This document shows positions 37,059-45,753 of a stretch of DNA of 64,000 nt, piece after piece (position 1 is the stretch's first letter; each line of letters starts with the position of its first letter). Source of the stretch: Parvibaculum sp. Its GTDB lineage: Bacteria; Pseudomonadota; Alphaproteobacteria; Parvibaculales; Parvibaculaceae. The stretch covers positions 186,001 through 250,000 of the forward strand of contig NZ_JAHBYN010000001.1 of the NCBI RefSeq assembly GCF_019635935.1, in the 5' to 3' direction. Below the pieces are notes generated by a model that had not been told where the DNA came from, searched no databases, and saw only the letters and a program-made list of their open reading frames with translations. The translations under genes were made by a program, and so were the position numbers.

Positions 37059-37721
37059 TCAGAAAACAAAGCTCTCTTCGGCCTGAAAACCGGGCAAGGG
37101 CTTGATGTTGGCATCGAAGGCATCGCGGCTGCTCAACGAGTCGCCGGAACGGACGAAGAGACGCGCCCGGCCCGAAATTCCGTCTCCGACCACCGCGACG
37201 AGCCGTCCGCCATCCTTCAACTGCGACTTGAAAGCCTCGGGGATGACGCCGACCGAACCGTTGAGAAAGATCGCATCATAGGGCGCCTGCTTGGCATAGC
37301 CTTCGTTCAGCGGACCGGCGACAACCACCGCGTTGTCGACACCGAGATCGGAAAGCGTGGCGCCAGCGCGCGCCGCGAGATCGCCGTCGCTCTCAAGCGC
37401 AACGACCGTTCCGGCGAGACGCGACAACACGGCCGTCGAATAGCCCGTGCCGCAACCGACATCGAGCACCAGATCGTCGGGCCCGACCGCGGCAAGCTGC
37501 GCAAGCTTGGCAAAGACCCGAGGCTCCATCAGAAACCGCGGCGCACCGCCCTCGCCGACCGGAACGTCCTCGTCCATATAGGCAAGGCTCTGACGGGACA
37601 TCGGCACGAAGCGCTCGCGCGGCACCGACGACATGGCGTCGATCACGCGGCTGTCCGTGACCGCGTTGACCCGTACCTGGCTCTCGACCATGTTGTGGCG
37701 GGCGGCGGCGAAGTCGGTCAT
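37059..37721 (-). CDS. pcm: Protein-L-isoaspartate O-methyltransferase family protein
   Basis: A 220-aa SAM-dependent methyltransferase. It has NMVESQVRVNAVTDSRVIDAMSSVPRERFVP (landmarks), the SAM-binding LVLDVGCGTGYSTAVLSRLAG and a D/E at ALESD. The C-terminal half is divergent from classical Pcm (NGSVGVIPEAFKSQLKDGGRLVAVVG), as in the alphaproteobacterial homologues that precede tolC. It may repair isoaspartyl residues or have another role; the tolC neighbourhood is conserved in the class. Confidence 0.82.
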   Translation of the reverse strand: MTDFAAARHNMVESQVRVNAVTDSRVIDAMSSVPRERFVPMSRQSLAYMDEDVPVGEGGAPRFLMEPRVFAKLAQLAAVGPDDLVLDVGCGTGYSTAVLSRLAGTVVALESDGDLAARAGATLSDLGVDNAVVVAGPLNEGYAKQAPYDAIFLNGSVGVIPEAFKSQLKDGGRLVAVVGDGISGRARLFVRSGDSLSSRDAFDANIKPLPGFQAEESFVF

Positions 37722-37932
37722 CGGGAAGTCCTGGCCATGAATTGAGAACGGGCAAAGCGGCGGGCGCCCGCCGCGTTTATACTGGTCCTGCCCGGCAAAC
37801 TCAATTCACCCCGCCATCGAAATCGACCTGAAAGAAAGACAAAGCCGCCATTAAGACGCCGGCAATCCCATTGGTCTAATGGTCGTTGTACCCGGGCCGG
37901 GGAATTGCTATACCCCGCCCGCCCTCGGAAAT

Positions 37933-38006
37933 GGCCACGTGGCGGAGTGGTGACGCAGCGGACTGCAAATCCGTATACCCCGGTTCGATTCCGGGCGTGG
38001 CCTCCA
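37933..38006 (+). tRNA. tRNA-Cys (GCA)
   Basis: A 74-base cloverleaf: acceptor GGCCACG pairs with CGTGGCC, the anticodon stem-loop CGGA-CTGCAAA-TCCG gives anticodon GCA, the T-loop is GGTTCGATTCC, and CCA is encoded. It lies between pcm and the exopolysaccharide locus. Confidence 0.95.
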
Positions 38007-38046
38007 GGGACCCTCGCATTTGTGGAATATGACGTTCCGGCCCGGC

Positions 38047-39339
38047 CTAGCGCCAGACCGTCGGCGCGGGCTCGGCCGCCATGCTGCCGGGCTTTCGGGC
38101 CTCGACCGCCAGCATCGCGCCCCAAAGCATGCCCAGCAGCAGATAGAGATGGCGCCAGCTGTCGATGTCGATAATGACGCCCTCGGCGAAATGGCCGACG
38201 AGCGCCGCATAGGCGACGATCAGCATGCCTTGTTGCGGTCCGGGCACCGACGCGGCCCGCGCGCCCCTGACCAGCGTCACCCCGATGAAGCCGAGAAAGG
38301 CCAGACCGGACAGGAAGCCGCCCGCCACCAGCACATGCAGATAGACGTTGTGGGTGTCGAGATCGTTGATGATCGCCCATTGCGCCTGCCCGATGCCCCA
38401 CGGATTTTGCAGCACCATCGAAAACGCCCGCGCCTGGCTCTCGAAACGCCCGCGCTCGGGATCGACGTCATAATCCTGGGTCAGGGAAGCACGCTCGGTG
38501 AACAGTTCCGACACGCGCGGGTTTGAAAGCGCCACGCCGATCAGGATCGTCAGCGCAAAGCCCATCAGCGCCGCAAAGCCGATCAACCGGAAAGTCTGTT
38601 GCGACGAGCGCGAGGTCGCCAGCGTCAGGACGAGGAACACGACGGCCGACAGGAACAGGTTGCCCCAGCCGCCGCGCGAAAAGCTGAGCAGCATCGCCAT
38701 GACCAGAAGGCCGAGCGGGGCCAGCATCCAGAGCGAACGAAGGCGCTGCGCCGTACTGAGCTTCATCGCCAGAAAAAGGATCGGCGCGACGAGAAAGGGC
38801 GCGAACACGTTGGGATCGTTGAACGTTCCGGTCGCGCGGCCGAAAACCAGAAACGATTCCGAACCCGGAAAAAGATGGAAGTAGCCGCCGACGCCAAGCG
38901 CTGCGACGAAGCAGGCCGCCACGGTGTAGGCCCAGAACATCAAGCCGAGACGCCGCGCCGCATCGGCATAGACGAAAGACGCAAAGAAGAGAAAGGAGCC
39001 AACCAGATAGATCGTCACGATCAGCGCGGGACGAACTTTCTCGAGATAAAGCGCGTCCATCGCGCCGATGCCGTAGCCGATGACGACGAGACCCCAAAGC
39101 GCCGCCGGCCATCCGAGACCGCGCGGAAACTTGAGACCGAACAGAAACAGCGTGCCGACGGTCAGCACCATCAACAGGTCGTAGGGCGTCGGATCGTCGG
39201 CGCCCTGCTCGGAGCGAACATAGAAACTTGTCAGCAAAACCAGCACGACGAGACACTCGCCGAGACCGGGCATTGAGCGAAGGCCGGACGCGCCGGTGCG
39301 TCGCGGGGCGGTGTCGATCTGCCAGCCCTCGACGCTCAT
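38047..39339 (-). CDS. O-antigen ligase/polymerase-family membrane protein
   Basis: A 430-aa polytopic protein with about eleven hydrophobic segments. The Wzy_C (O-antigen ligase) signature region includes GRATGTFNDPNVFAPFL, SFSRGGWGNL and a large loop carrying NPWGIGQAQW and DTHNVYLHVLVAGGFLSGLAFL. Such proteins polymerise or ligate polysaccharide repeats at the outer face of the inner membrane. ATG 39,339 overlaps the glycosyltransferase stop by 4 bases (ATGA); the frame is open further upstream only because that region encodes another protein in a different frame. Confidence 0.82.
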   Translation of the reverse strand: MSVEGWQIDTAPRRTGASGLRSMPGLGECLVVLVLLTSFYVRSEQGADDPTPYDLLMVLTVGTLFLFGLKFPRGLGWPAALWGLVVIGYGIGAMDALYLEKVRPALIVTIYLVGSFLFFASFVYADAARRLGLMFWAYTVAACFVAALGVGGYFHLFPGSESFLVFGRATGTFNDPNVFAPFLVAPILFLAMKLSTAQRLRSLWMLAPLGLLVMAMLLSFSRGGWGNLFLSAVVFLVLTLATSRSSQQTFRLIGFAALMGFALTILIGVALSNPRVSELFTERASLTQDYDVDPERGRFESQARAFSMVLQNPWGIGQAQWAIINDLDTHNVYLHVLVAGGFLSGLAFLGFIGVTLVRGARAASVPGPQQGMLIVAYAALVGHFAEGVIIDIDSWRHLYLLLGMLWGAMLAVEARKPGSMAAEPAPTVWR

Positions 39340-40526
39340 CGTCCGGCGCCTTCGAGAACCGGTACGGCCGGCACCGAAGCGCGGCGCGACTTCCGGCCAT
39401 CGAGAATGCGGGCATAGAAGCTGTTGACCGACGCCACCATTTCCGTCACCGAAAACATCTGCGCCACGCGCGCCTGCAGCCGTATGGCCGAAGCCGCGAT
39501 CTCGCCCGGTTCTGCAAGCGCAGCGCCAAGCGCCTGCGACAAGACGGCGGCATCGCCCGGCGCGACCAGACGATGCGCCTCGCCGCCAAAAATCTCCGGC
39601 AGCCCGCCAACCCGCGTCGCAATGAGCGGAATGCCGGCCGCGGCGGCTTCGAGCGCCACATAGGGCAACGACTCGTGCCATGACGGCATGACGACAATGC
39701 GCGCCAGACGGAACGCCGCGCGCGCGGGCATCGCACCGAGAAACTCGACATGGGCGTTCGACGGCAGCGAACGCGCGAGCGCCTCGAAATGCGCACGGTC
39801 CGCGCCGTCGCCGACAATCCGCAAACGCACCGGCCGGTTCAACTGCCGCAGCGCTTCGATGAGCGTCGAGACACCCTTCAGCATGCGCAGCTCGCCAATG
39901 AACAGAAAATCGGCCGCTGCATCGGCATGACCGACGGGCAAAAACTCATTCCGGGCGAGACCGTTGTGAATGACTGCCGTGGGCGCACGCGGTTGGCCGA
40001 TCTTGGCGATGAACGCCGACCGGCTGAACTCCGACTCGAAAATGAATCCGTCGGTCCAGCCGCGCATCAGCCTTTCGGCGGCAAGAAACGCCAGGCCGTG
40101 CGGCGTCATGCCGCTGTAGTGAAGCGTGCCGCCATGCGGCGTGTAGACACGGATCGCCTCGTGATGCGCCGAGGCCAGACGCGCCAGCAATCCACCCTTG
40201 GCGCCGTGACCGTGAACCACATCCGGCCGGAGGCGGTCGATCAGCGCACCGATTTCGCGCATGTTGGAAATGTCGCCGAAACCGGGCAGCCGCCGCATCG
40301 GCACGATATGAAGGCCAAGTCCGCATTGCGCTTCGAGCGCCGCAAGCTGCGCGGCGCAAGCGCTGGTGCCCGGCGCCTCGCCGCAGACGACCCCTGCCGC
40401 GATGCCCGCCGCCTGCTGGCCGGCCACAAGATCCTGCACATGACGAAAAAGACCGCCCACCGGCGACCTCATGACATGCAGAACCCTTGCCGGAGAAGCT
40501 GCGCGGCCATGCGCGGACGGGGGCAT
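39336..40526 (-). CDS. Family 4 glycosyltransferase
   Basis: A 396-aa GT-B fold enzyme. The N-terminal domain begins VLHVMRSPVGGLFRHV and carries HGHGAKGGLLARL; the C-terminal donor domain carries FIGELRMLKGVSTLIEAL, LRIVGDGADR, MPSWHESLPYVALEAAAAGIPLIAT (landmarks), including the EX7E-like motif. It should transfer a nucleotide-activated sugar onto the growing exopolysaccharide lipid carrier; the sugar is unknown. Start overlaps the export lipoprotein stop by one base. Confidence 0.88.
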   Translation of the reverse strand: MPPSAHGRAASPARVLHVMRSPVGGLFRHVQDLVAGQQAAGIAAGVVCGEAPGTSACAAQLAALEAQCGLGLHIVPMRRLPGFGDISNMREIGALIDRLRPDVVHGHGAKGGLLARLASAHHEAIRVYTPHGGTLHYSGMTPHGLAFLAAERLMRGWTDGFIFESEFSRSAFIAKIGQPRAPTAVIHNGLARNEFLPVGHADAAADFLFIGELRMLKGVSTLIEALRQLNRPVRLRIVGDGADRAHFEALARSLPSNAHVEFLGAMPARAAFRLARIVVMPSWHESLPYVALEAAAAGIPLIATRVGGLPEIFGGEAHRLVAPGDAAVLSQALGAALAEPGEIAASAIRLQARVAQMFSVTEMVASVNSFYARILDGRKSRRASVPAVPVLEGAGR

Positions 40527-41086
40527 CAGAAATACCGTTCCCGCACCAGGATCGTATCGCCCGGCATGACGACGGATTTGCTGTTGACGCCGAGCTCTAC
40601 AATCCGGTCGCCCATATTGCGCGTGATGCGGACCCGATCTTCATTGGCGCGATAGGTGTAACCACCGGCAATCGCGACCGCGCTCTGAACCGTCATGCCG
40701 CTGACATAAGGGTATTGGCCGGCGCGCTGGACCTCGCCGAGGATGAAGAACGGCCGGAACTCCATCACCTGAACACTGACATTGGGGTTGCGAAGCAGGC
40801 GGCGGCCAAGCTCGGCCGCAACGGACGCCTCGAATTCGTCGGTCGTCAGGCCGCGCGCCACGATCGGCGGCAAGAGCGGCATCGAAACCGAACCCGCACC
40901 GTCGACCGCGAAATCGCCGCTGAGATCGGCCTGCCCGAAGACGGTGATCCTGAGCTTGTCGCCGGTGTCGAGCAAATAGACGTCGTTCTCGCCGGCAATT
41001 TCGCGCTGCTCGAGGACGCCGTATTGCGCACAAGCCGCGAGGCTCATGCAAACGGCCACCAAAATGCCTGTAAACCCAGCCTTCAT
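40526..41086 (-). CDS. Wza-like polysaccharide export lipoprotein
   Basis: A 186-aa lipoprotein (signal MKAGFTGILVAVCMSLAACAQ, lipobox LAAC). The mature part has the polysaccharide export domain (YLLDTGDKLRITVFGQADLSGDFAVDGAGSVSMPLL, landmarks) and a SLBB-like repeat (FILGEVQRAGQYPYVSGMTVQSAVAIAGG). It likely forms the outer-membrane gate for the exopolysaccharide. A start at 41,116 is possible but lacks a ribosome-binding site. First gene of a three-gene operon, divergent from the Wzc-like gene. Confidence 0.85.
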   Translation of the reverse strand: MKAGFTGILVAVCMSLAACAQYGVLEQREIAGENDVYLLDTGDKLRITVFGQADLSGDFAVDGAGSVSMPLLPPIVARGLTTDEFEASVAAELGRRLLRNPNVSVQVMEFRPFFILGEVQRAGQYPYVSGMTVQSAVAIAGGYTYRANEDRVRITRNMGDRIVELGVNSKSVVMPGDTILVRERYF

Positions 41087-41337
41087 CCGCGCCACTTTCC
41101 ATGCCGACTTGTCCATCCGGACGGTAGCGCCGGATCGGTTAATTTTTTGGAATCATCGAGGCGGGCAGAGTGTTGAAAAGCTGCGGCTAACTCAGGCATC
41201 CCGGCGTTTCCATGGTTTCCCGTTAAGCCTTCCGTTACCCAAAAGCCGTCTACTGCAGGCTGCATTGGACGGGGTATTTGCGAGGCTCCGCGCGCCACCG
41301 GCAGGCGCGGTCTTGCACATACCGGCGGGCGGAATTG

Positions 41338-43554
41338 ATGACCGATACCCAGATGAATCAGGCTGTGACCTTCGGCGACAGGCGCCGCGCCGCGCCCGGC
41401 GACGGCGCGATCGGCGATATTTCGCCGTGGGACATCCTGCGCGGCATATGGGCGCGCAAGGAAATCGTCGTTCTGGTGTTTGCCGGCTTCATGACGCTGG
41501 TGCTCCTCTGGCTCGCGACCGCGACACCGATCTACACCGTCGAAACACGTATCATGCTCTCGCCACGCGCCGGCGAAATCTCGACATTCGACACCGACCT
41601 GCAGGGCCCGCTGCCCGACAGCGAAACGGTGCAGAGCGAAATTCAGGTGATGACCTCGCGCCTGCTGGCCGCGCGGCTGATCGAGGATATGGGGCTTGCC
41701 GCAAATCCGGAATTCAACCCGGCGCTGCGCAGCCCCGATTTCTTCGGGCGTCTCGCCATTGCCTTCGGCCTGCGCGACCGCGACCCCGTCACCGACATCG
41801 ACGAAATCGTCGATCAGGTGCTCGGCCGCCTCAAAGTCTTCCAGAAATCGGGCTCGCGCGTCATCGCACTGGTATTCACCTCGGTCGATCCGCGCATGGC
41901 CGCCGCGATCCCCAACCGGCTGGCCGAGCTATACATCGCCCAGCAGATCGAGCAACGGACCGGCGTCAACAACGAGGCGACACGCTGGCTCGCCCAGCAG
42001 ATCGACGAGTTGCGGGTCAAGGTTCAGGAATCGGAAGCAGCCGTCGAAACCTATCGAACCGAGTCGGGCCTCTTCCTGACCAATGGCTCCACGGTGCCGC
42101 AACAGCAGCTGACCGAACTGAACAGCCAGCTTTCGGTCGCCGAAGCCGACCGCGCCGCTGCGCAGGCAAAACTCTCCAACGCCAGAAACCTGATCGCCAA
42201 CGGAAACGCGGTCAACTCGGCCGCCGAAGTGCTGCAATCGCCATTGATCCAGAACCTTCGCCAGCAGGAAGTGGCGCTGCGCGCGCAGATTGCACAAATG
42301 GCCGAGACGCTGTTGCCGACGCATCCGCGCATGATGGAATCGCTCGCAAACCTCGAAGATCTCGAAACGCAGATCGAGAAGGAAGTCTACAAGGTCATCG
42401 ACGCGCTCGAGAATGAAGCGCGGGTTGCCAATGCGCGCGTTACCGCGCTGCGCGGCAATCTCGACCGCGCCCAGCGCCGCACTGCGCAGCTCAACCAGGA
42501 CGAGGTGAAGCTCCGGGCGCTGCAGCGCGACGCCGAAACAAATCGCGGGCTGCTTGAGTCGTTCCTGCGCCGCTACGAGGAAGCCAAGGCCCGCGCCGAG
42601 GCCGACGCACAGGCCGCGAACGCGCGCATCGTCTCCCGTGCGCAACAGCCTACTACGCCAACATCGCCGCGCGCCGGCGCCGCCCTGACGCTTGGCGCCG
42701 CCGCCGGACTGACCCTCGCCTTCCTCGTCGTGTTTCTGATCGAAGTTTTCGCGCGCGGATTCCGGATCGGCGAACAGATCGAGCGCGCTACAGGCATGCC
42801 CTTCCTCGGACTGACACCGGAACTTGAACGGCGCGCCGGCACCCACCTGCCGGCCGCGGACGTCCTGCGCGATCCACACGGCCTCTACGCCGAGGCAATC
42901 CGCGCCTTGCAGGGAAATGTGCTGATGGCGCGCATCGGCGAGCGCCGCGCCCGCACCGTGCTCGTGACGTCATCGGTCGCCGGCGAGGGCAAGACCTCGA
43001 CGGCCGCCAGCCTTGCCCGCGTCTTCGCACTCGGCGGACACAGCACGATCGTCGTCGATGCCGATATGCGCGCGCCCGCGCTTCACACCGCGCTCGGCGC
43101 CGCGCCGCAGCCCGGATTGTCGGAACTGCTGACCGGCCGTGCCGCCTTCCAGCATGTTCTCCGCAAGGAGCCCGGAAGCCCGGCGCATGTGCTGCAGGCC
43201 GGCGCCCCGCTCGCCAATCCGACGGCAGCGCTCGCCTCGCCGCAAATGCTCTGGGTGCTGTCGGCGCTTCAACAGACCTATGACTACGTCATCATCGACT
43301 CGCCCGCCGCCATGGCCGCCGCCGACGCGCAGGTCCTGACCCGGCTCGCCGACGTCACCGTCCTCGTCGTGCGCTGGTCCTCGACCGGCCGTCATGTGGT
43401 GGCGCGCGTTCTGAAAATGCTGTCAGCGGCCAGCAGCCGCCGCGTCGGCATCCTGCTCACGCGTGTCGATGTCCGGCGCTATCGCCGCTACACCGACACG
43501 GTGATCGAGGAATATCCGGTACGCGCGCCGCGCCGCCGTTTCGCGATGCGATGA
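41338..43554 (+). CDS. Wzc/GumC-like chain-length regulator with tyrosine-kinase domain
   Basis: A 738-aa inner-membrane protein. A Wzz domain sits between two membrane segments (about 45-65 and 450-470) with a long periplasmic coiled coil between them. The C-terminal BY-kinase-like domain has a Walker A AGEGKTS (548-554), Walker A' VVDADMRAP and Walker B VIIDSPA. The C-terminus (RRYRRYTDTVIEEYPV) has only a few tyrosines instead of a long Tyr cluster. It controls polymer length and export together with the Wza-like protein. The start used reads MTDTQMNQ. Confidence 0.88.
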   Translation: MTDTQMNQAVTFGDRRRAAPGDGAIGDISPWDILRGIWARKEIVVLVFAGFMTLVLLWLATATPIYTVETRIMLSPRAGEISTFDTDLQGPLPDSETVQSEIQVMTSRLLAARLIEDMGLAANPEFNPALRSPDFFGRLAIAFGLRDRDPVTDIDEIVDQVLGRLKVFQKSGSRVIALVFTSVDPRMAAAIPNRLAELYIAQQIEQRTGVNNEATRWLAQQIDELRVKVQESEAAVETYRTESGLFLTNGSTVPQQQLTELNSQLSVAEADRAAAQAKLSNARNLIANGNAVNSAAEVLQSPLIQNLRQQEVALRAQIAQMAETLLPTHPRMMESLANLEDLETQIEKEVYKVIDALENEARVANARVTALRGNLDRAQRRTAQLNQDEVKLRALQRDAETNRGLLESFLRRYEEAKARAEADAQAANARIVSRAQQPTTPTSPRAGAALTLGAAAGLTLAFLVVFLIEVFARGFRIGEQIERATGMPFLGLTPELERRAGTHLPAADVLRDPHGLYAEAIRALQGNVLMARIGERRARTVLVTSSVAGEGKTSTAASLARVFALGGHSTIVVDADMRAPALHTALGAAPQPGLSELLTGRAAFQHVLRKEPGSPAHVLQAGAPLANPTAALASPQMLWVLSALQQTYDYVIIDSPAAMAAADAQVLTRLADVTVLVVRWSSTGRHVVARVLKMLSAASSRRVGILLTRVDVRRYRRYTDTVIEEYPVRAPRRRFAMR

Positions 43555-43557
43555 GCT

Positions 43558-44466
43558 TCAGACGGCGGCTTCGGTTGCCTTGCGCCCGAGAAAGATCGCA
43601 AGCGCCTTGCGCCGGTCGCCGACCAGCTTCTTGACCGCATCGTAGACCGGACGCAGCGCCCTGTAGGCGGCAATCTTCACCCAGTCCCATGTCTCGTTGG
43701 CACCGGCCGCCTTTTGCGGCCAGCCGAACCGGCGTAACACCGCATTGACGTAGGAAAGCTGCACCAGCCGCCGCGTTTCCTCCGTCTGCCAGGTGATCGA
43801 AAACGAAATCGAGACCGCGTCGCCATTCTTCACCCAATGCGGGTCGAAGATCGGCACGAAGATGCCTTCGCCGGGTTCGATATGCTGATGCGTCGCCTTG
43901 GCCTCGAATGCGTCGCTGTATGGCAGATTGCGGTGCTTGCCGGGAAAGAGTTCGGAATCCTCGGCGCTGACGATCTCGCGATCGCGGTGATCGAAAAGCG
44001 ACATGCATTTGGCGCCCCGGATCTGCAACAGGAAATTCTGCTCCGGGTCCGAATGGAACGGCGTCACATTGCCCGGCGACGTCACGAAGATGAACGCCTG
44101 CCGATCGAGCGCGGCACCCATCAAGCCGCCGGTCTGTTCGGCCGCCTGATCGAGACAGGCGTCAAGCAGCGCCTTGTATTCGGGATCGGCTTCGACGTTC
44201 TTGAGGACCATCCACGATTTCGCCTGTTCGATGCGGCGCACGGTCTCTTCCGGCGTCATGCCGTTCGACGGCGTCAGGTTCGGGTCCTGGTTCGGCTCGA
44301 CGGGACCGTTGAATTCGATCCGGTCGGCGGGCAGCGACGCGGCGAGACGCGCCAGACGGTCGAGCTGGAACAGCGGATGGTCGGCCAGACGATGGCTGAC
44401 GCGAAACGACGCCTCCGGCAACGACGAGGAAACGGAACCCGGTTCGATTTCAATCAGCCTGGTCAT
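43558..44466 (-). CDS. Cupin/JmjC-like protein in the exopolysaccharide locus
   Basis: A 302-aa protein with a cupin-type core: TPFHSDPEQNFLLQIRGAKCMSLFDH contains an H-x-D that could bind Fe(II), and FDPHWVKNGDAVSISFSITW offers the distal His. This is the pattern of Fe(II)/2-oxoglutarate oxygenases of the JmjC/cupin-8 type, so a hydroxylase acting on a glycan or protein is plausible. ATG 44,466 has AAGGAG upstream and overlaps the preceding acyltransferase gene by 17 bases, indicating co-transcription. Confidence 0.7.
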   Translation of the reverse strand: MTRLIEIEPGSVSSSLPEASFRVSHRLADHPLFQLDRLARLAASLPADRIEFNGPVEPNQDPNLTPSNGMTPEETVRRIEQAKSWMVLKNVEADPEYKALLDACLDQAAEQTGGLMGAALDRQAFIFVTSPGNVTPFHSDPEQNFLLQIRGAKCMSLFDHRDREIVSAEDSELFPGKHRNLPYSDAFEAKATHQHIEPGEGIFVPIFDPHWVKNGDAVSISFSITWQTEETRRLVQLSYVNAVLRRFGWPQKAAGANETWDWVKIAAYRALRPVYDAVKKLVGDRRKALAIFLGRKATEAAV

Positions 44467-45733
44467 TCTCGATCTCCTTGCGAAATCTGTAATAGAGAAC
44501 ACGCAACCTTGCCCGCGCGTTCTCGGCGAGACGCGTCGCGGCGACACTCCACGAAAGGAAAAGTGGGCCGGCGCGATGCCGCGTCGCGACCGTGACGCTG
44601 CGCATCGTGCGGCGCTGCGCCCAGATGTGGTCGATCATCGGATGGCCGGGGATGGCGCAGGAATCGACCCATTCGGTCCGGCCATCGCGCAGGAATGCGC
44701 CGATGCCCTTCAGCATCAGCAGCGTGCCCGGCGAATACTTCGCATAGGCCTCGTCGAAGGCGATCTTGAACGTGTAGAGGCCGGCGCCGGCGCGGAAGCT
44801 TGCCAGCATCGCCACCGGTTTGCCGTCGAGCGTCAGTTCGGTGCGGACAAGCTTGTCCTGCGCCGCGGCACCCGCGCAAATCGCTTCGAACCAGGCGCGC
44901 TCATGCGGACGGACTTTCAGCGCCGTGCCCCGCTTGCCCTTCCAGCCGGCCGCTTCGAGCGTCAGGAACCGCTGCACCCAGGCGGCCGTGCCCTCGCCGC
45001 CTTCATGCACGACGAATTTCAGATCGCCCTGTTCGGCCAGCCGGTTCCACAGCCGCGAAAACTCTTTCCGCTTCTTTTTGCGGATATGGGTCGCCAGATA
45101 GGCGTCCTCGTCGAGATCGGATTGCAGAAAGGCGCGTTCGTGCCTGTCGGTCTCGCGCCATGCACGTCCATGCAAAACTTCGTCGAGCGCCGCATCGAAT
45201 GCACCGAGCGCCTCGAACACCGGAAAGCGAACGAGCGCCGCACCCGATTGATCGGCGAAATCGAGGAACCGCCGGATCGCATGGCGCTCATGCCCGGCGC
45301 GGACCAGCGGCGTGATGGTGTAGCTGTGAATGTGCTCCCAGAGCGACCAGACCGGCGCCGGTATCCCGAAATGTCCCCGAACGCTCTTGTAGGGAAAAAC
45401 GCCGAGCAATTGGCGTTTCCCACCACTGTCCGGCGCACTCCAGACCAGCGCGACGCGTGCGGCCGCCCCGCCCTGCAAATGCTCCATCGAGGCCGCCAGC
45501 GTCACGCTTTCAAATTGCGGATTGGTGTCAGTGGAAGCGCGCGTAAGTTCGTCGATGCAATCGAGATAGGGTGTCATCGCATCGGCACTTTCCAGCACGA
45601 CGATGTCGGCGGATGGCGGCCTGTCATAGGCATAGCGCGCCGCATGGCTCAGCGTTTCGACGGAGAGAAGCGCTGCGCGCTCGTCGCGCGCACCAAAGCC
45701 GGGCAAAAGCGGATATCGGCGAATATCGGTCAT
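44450..45733 (-). CDS. CelD/BcsL-type GNAT acyltransferase (first copy)
   Basis: A 427-aa soluble protein of the acetyltransferase-6 (CelD/BcsL, FemAB-like) group. Landmarks are KKKRKEFSRLWNRLAEQGDLKFVV, then ERAWFEAICAGAAAQDKLVRTELTLDGKPVAMLASF and FKIAFDEAYAKYSPGTLLMLKGI, the family's GNAT core. These enzymes are typical of exopolysaccharide loci and probably acylate sugars. It follows the flippase by 20 bases and overlaps the cupin gene. Confidence 0.8.
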   Translation of the reverse strand: MTDIRRYPLLPGFGARDERAALLSVETLSHAARYAYDRPPSADIVVLESADAMTPYLDCIDELTRASTDTNPQFESVTLAASMEHLQGGAAARVALVWSAPDSGGKRQLLGVFPYKSVRGHFGIPAPVWSLWEHIHSYTITPLVRAGHERHAIRRFLDFADQSGAALVRFPVFEALGAFDAALDEVLHGRAWRETDRHERAFLQSDLDEDAYLATHIRKKKRKEFSRLWNRLAEQGDLKFVVHEGGEGTAAWVQRFLTLEAAGWKGKRGTALKVRPHERAWFEAICAGAAAQDKLVRTELTLDGKPVAMLASFRAGAGLYTFKIAFDEAYAKYSPGTLLMLKGIGAFLRDGRTEWVDSCAIPGHPMIDHIWAQRRTMRSVTVATRHRAGPLFLSWSVAATRLAENARARLRVLYYRFRKEIENDQAD

Positions 45734-45753
45734 ACGAATTCCTTGCGCCGTTT

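Noticed and set aside
38047-39681. Longer model of the O-antigen ligase-like gene
   Set aside because: The extra upstream frame overlaps the glycosyltransferase coding region in another frame, and the ATGA overlap at 39,336-39,339 defines the start.
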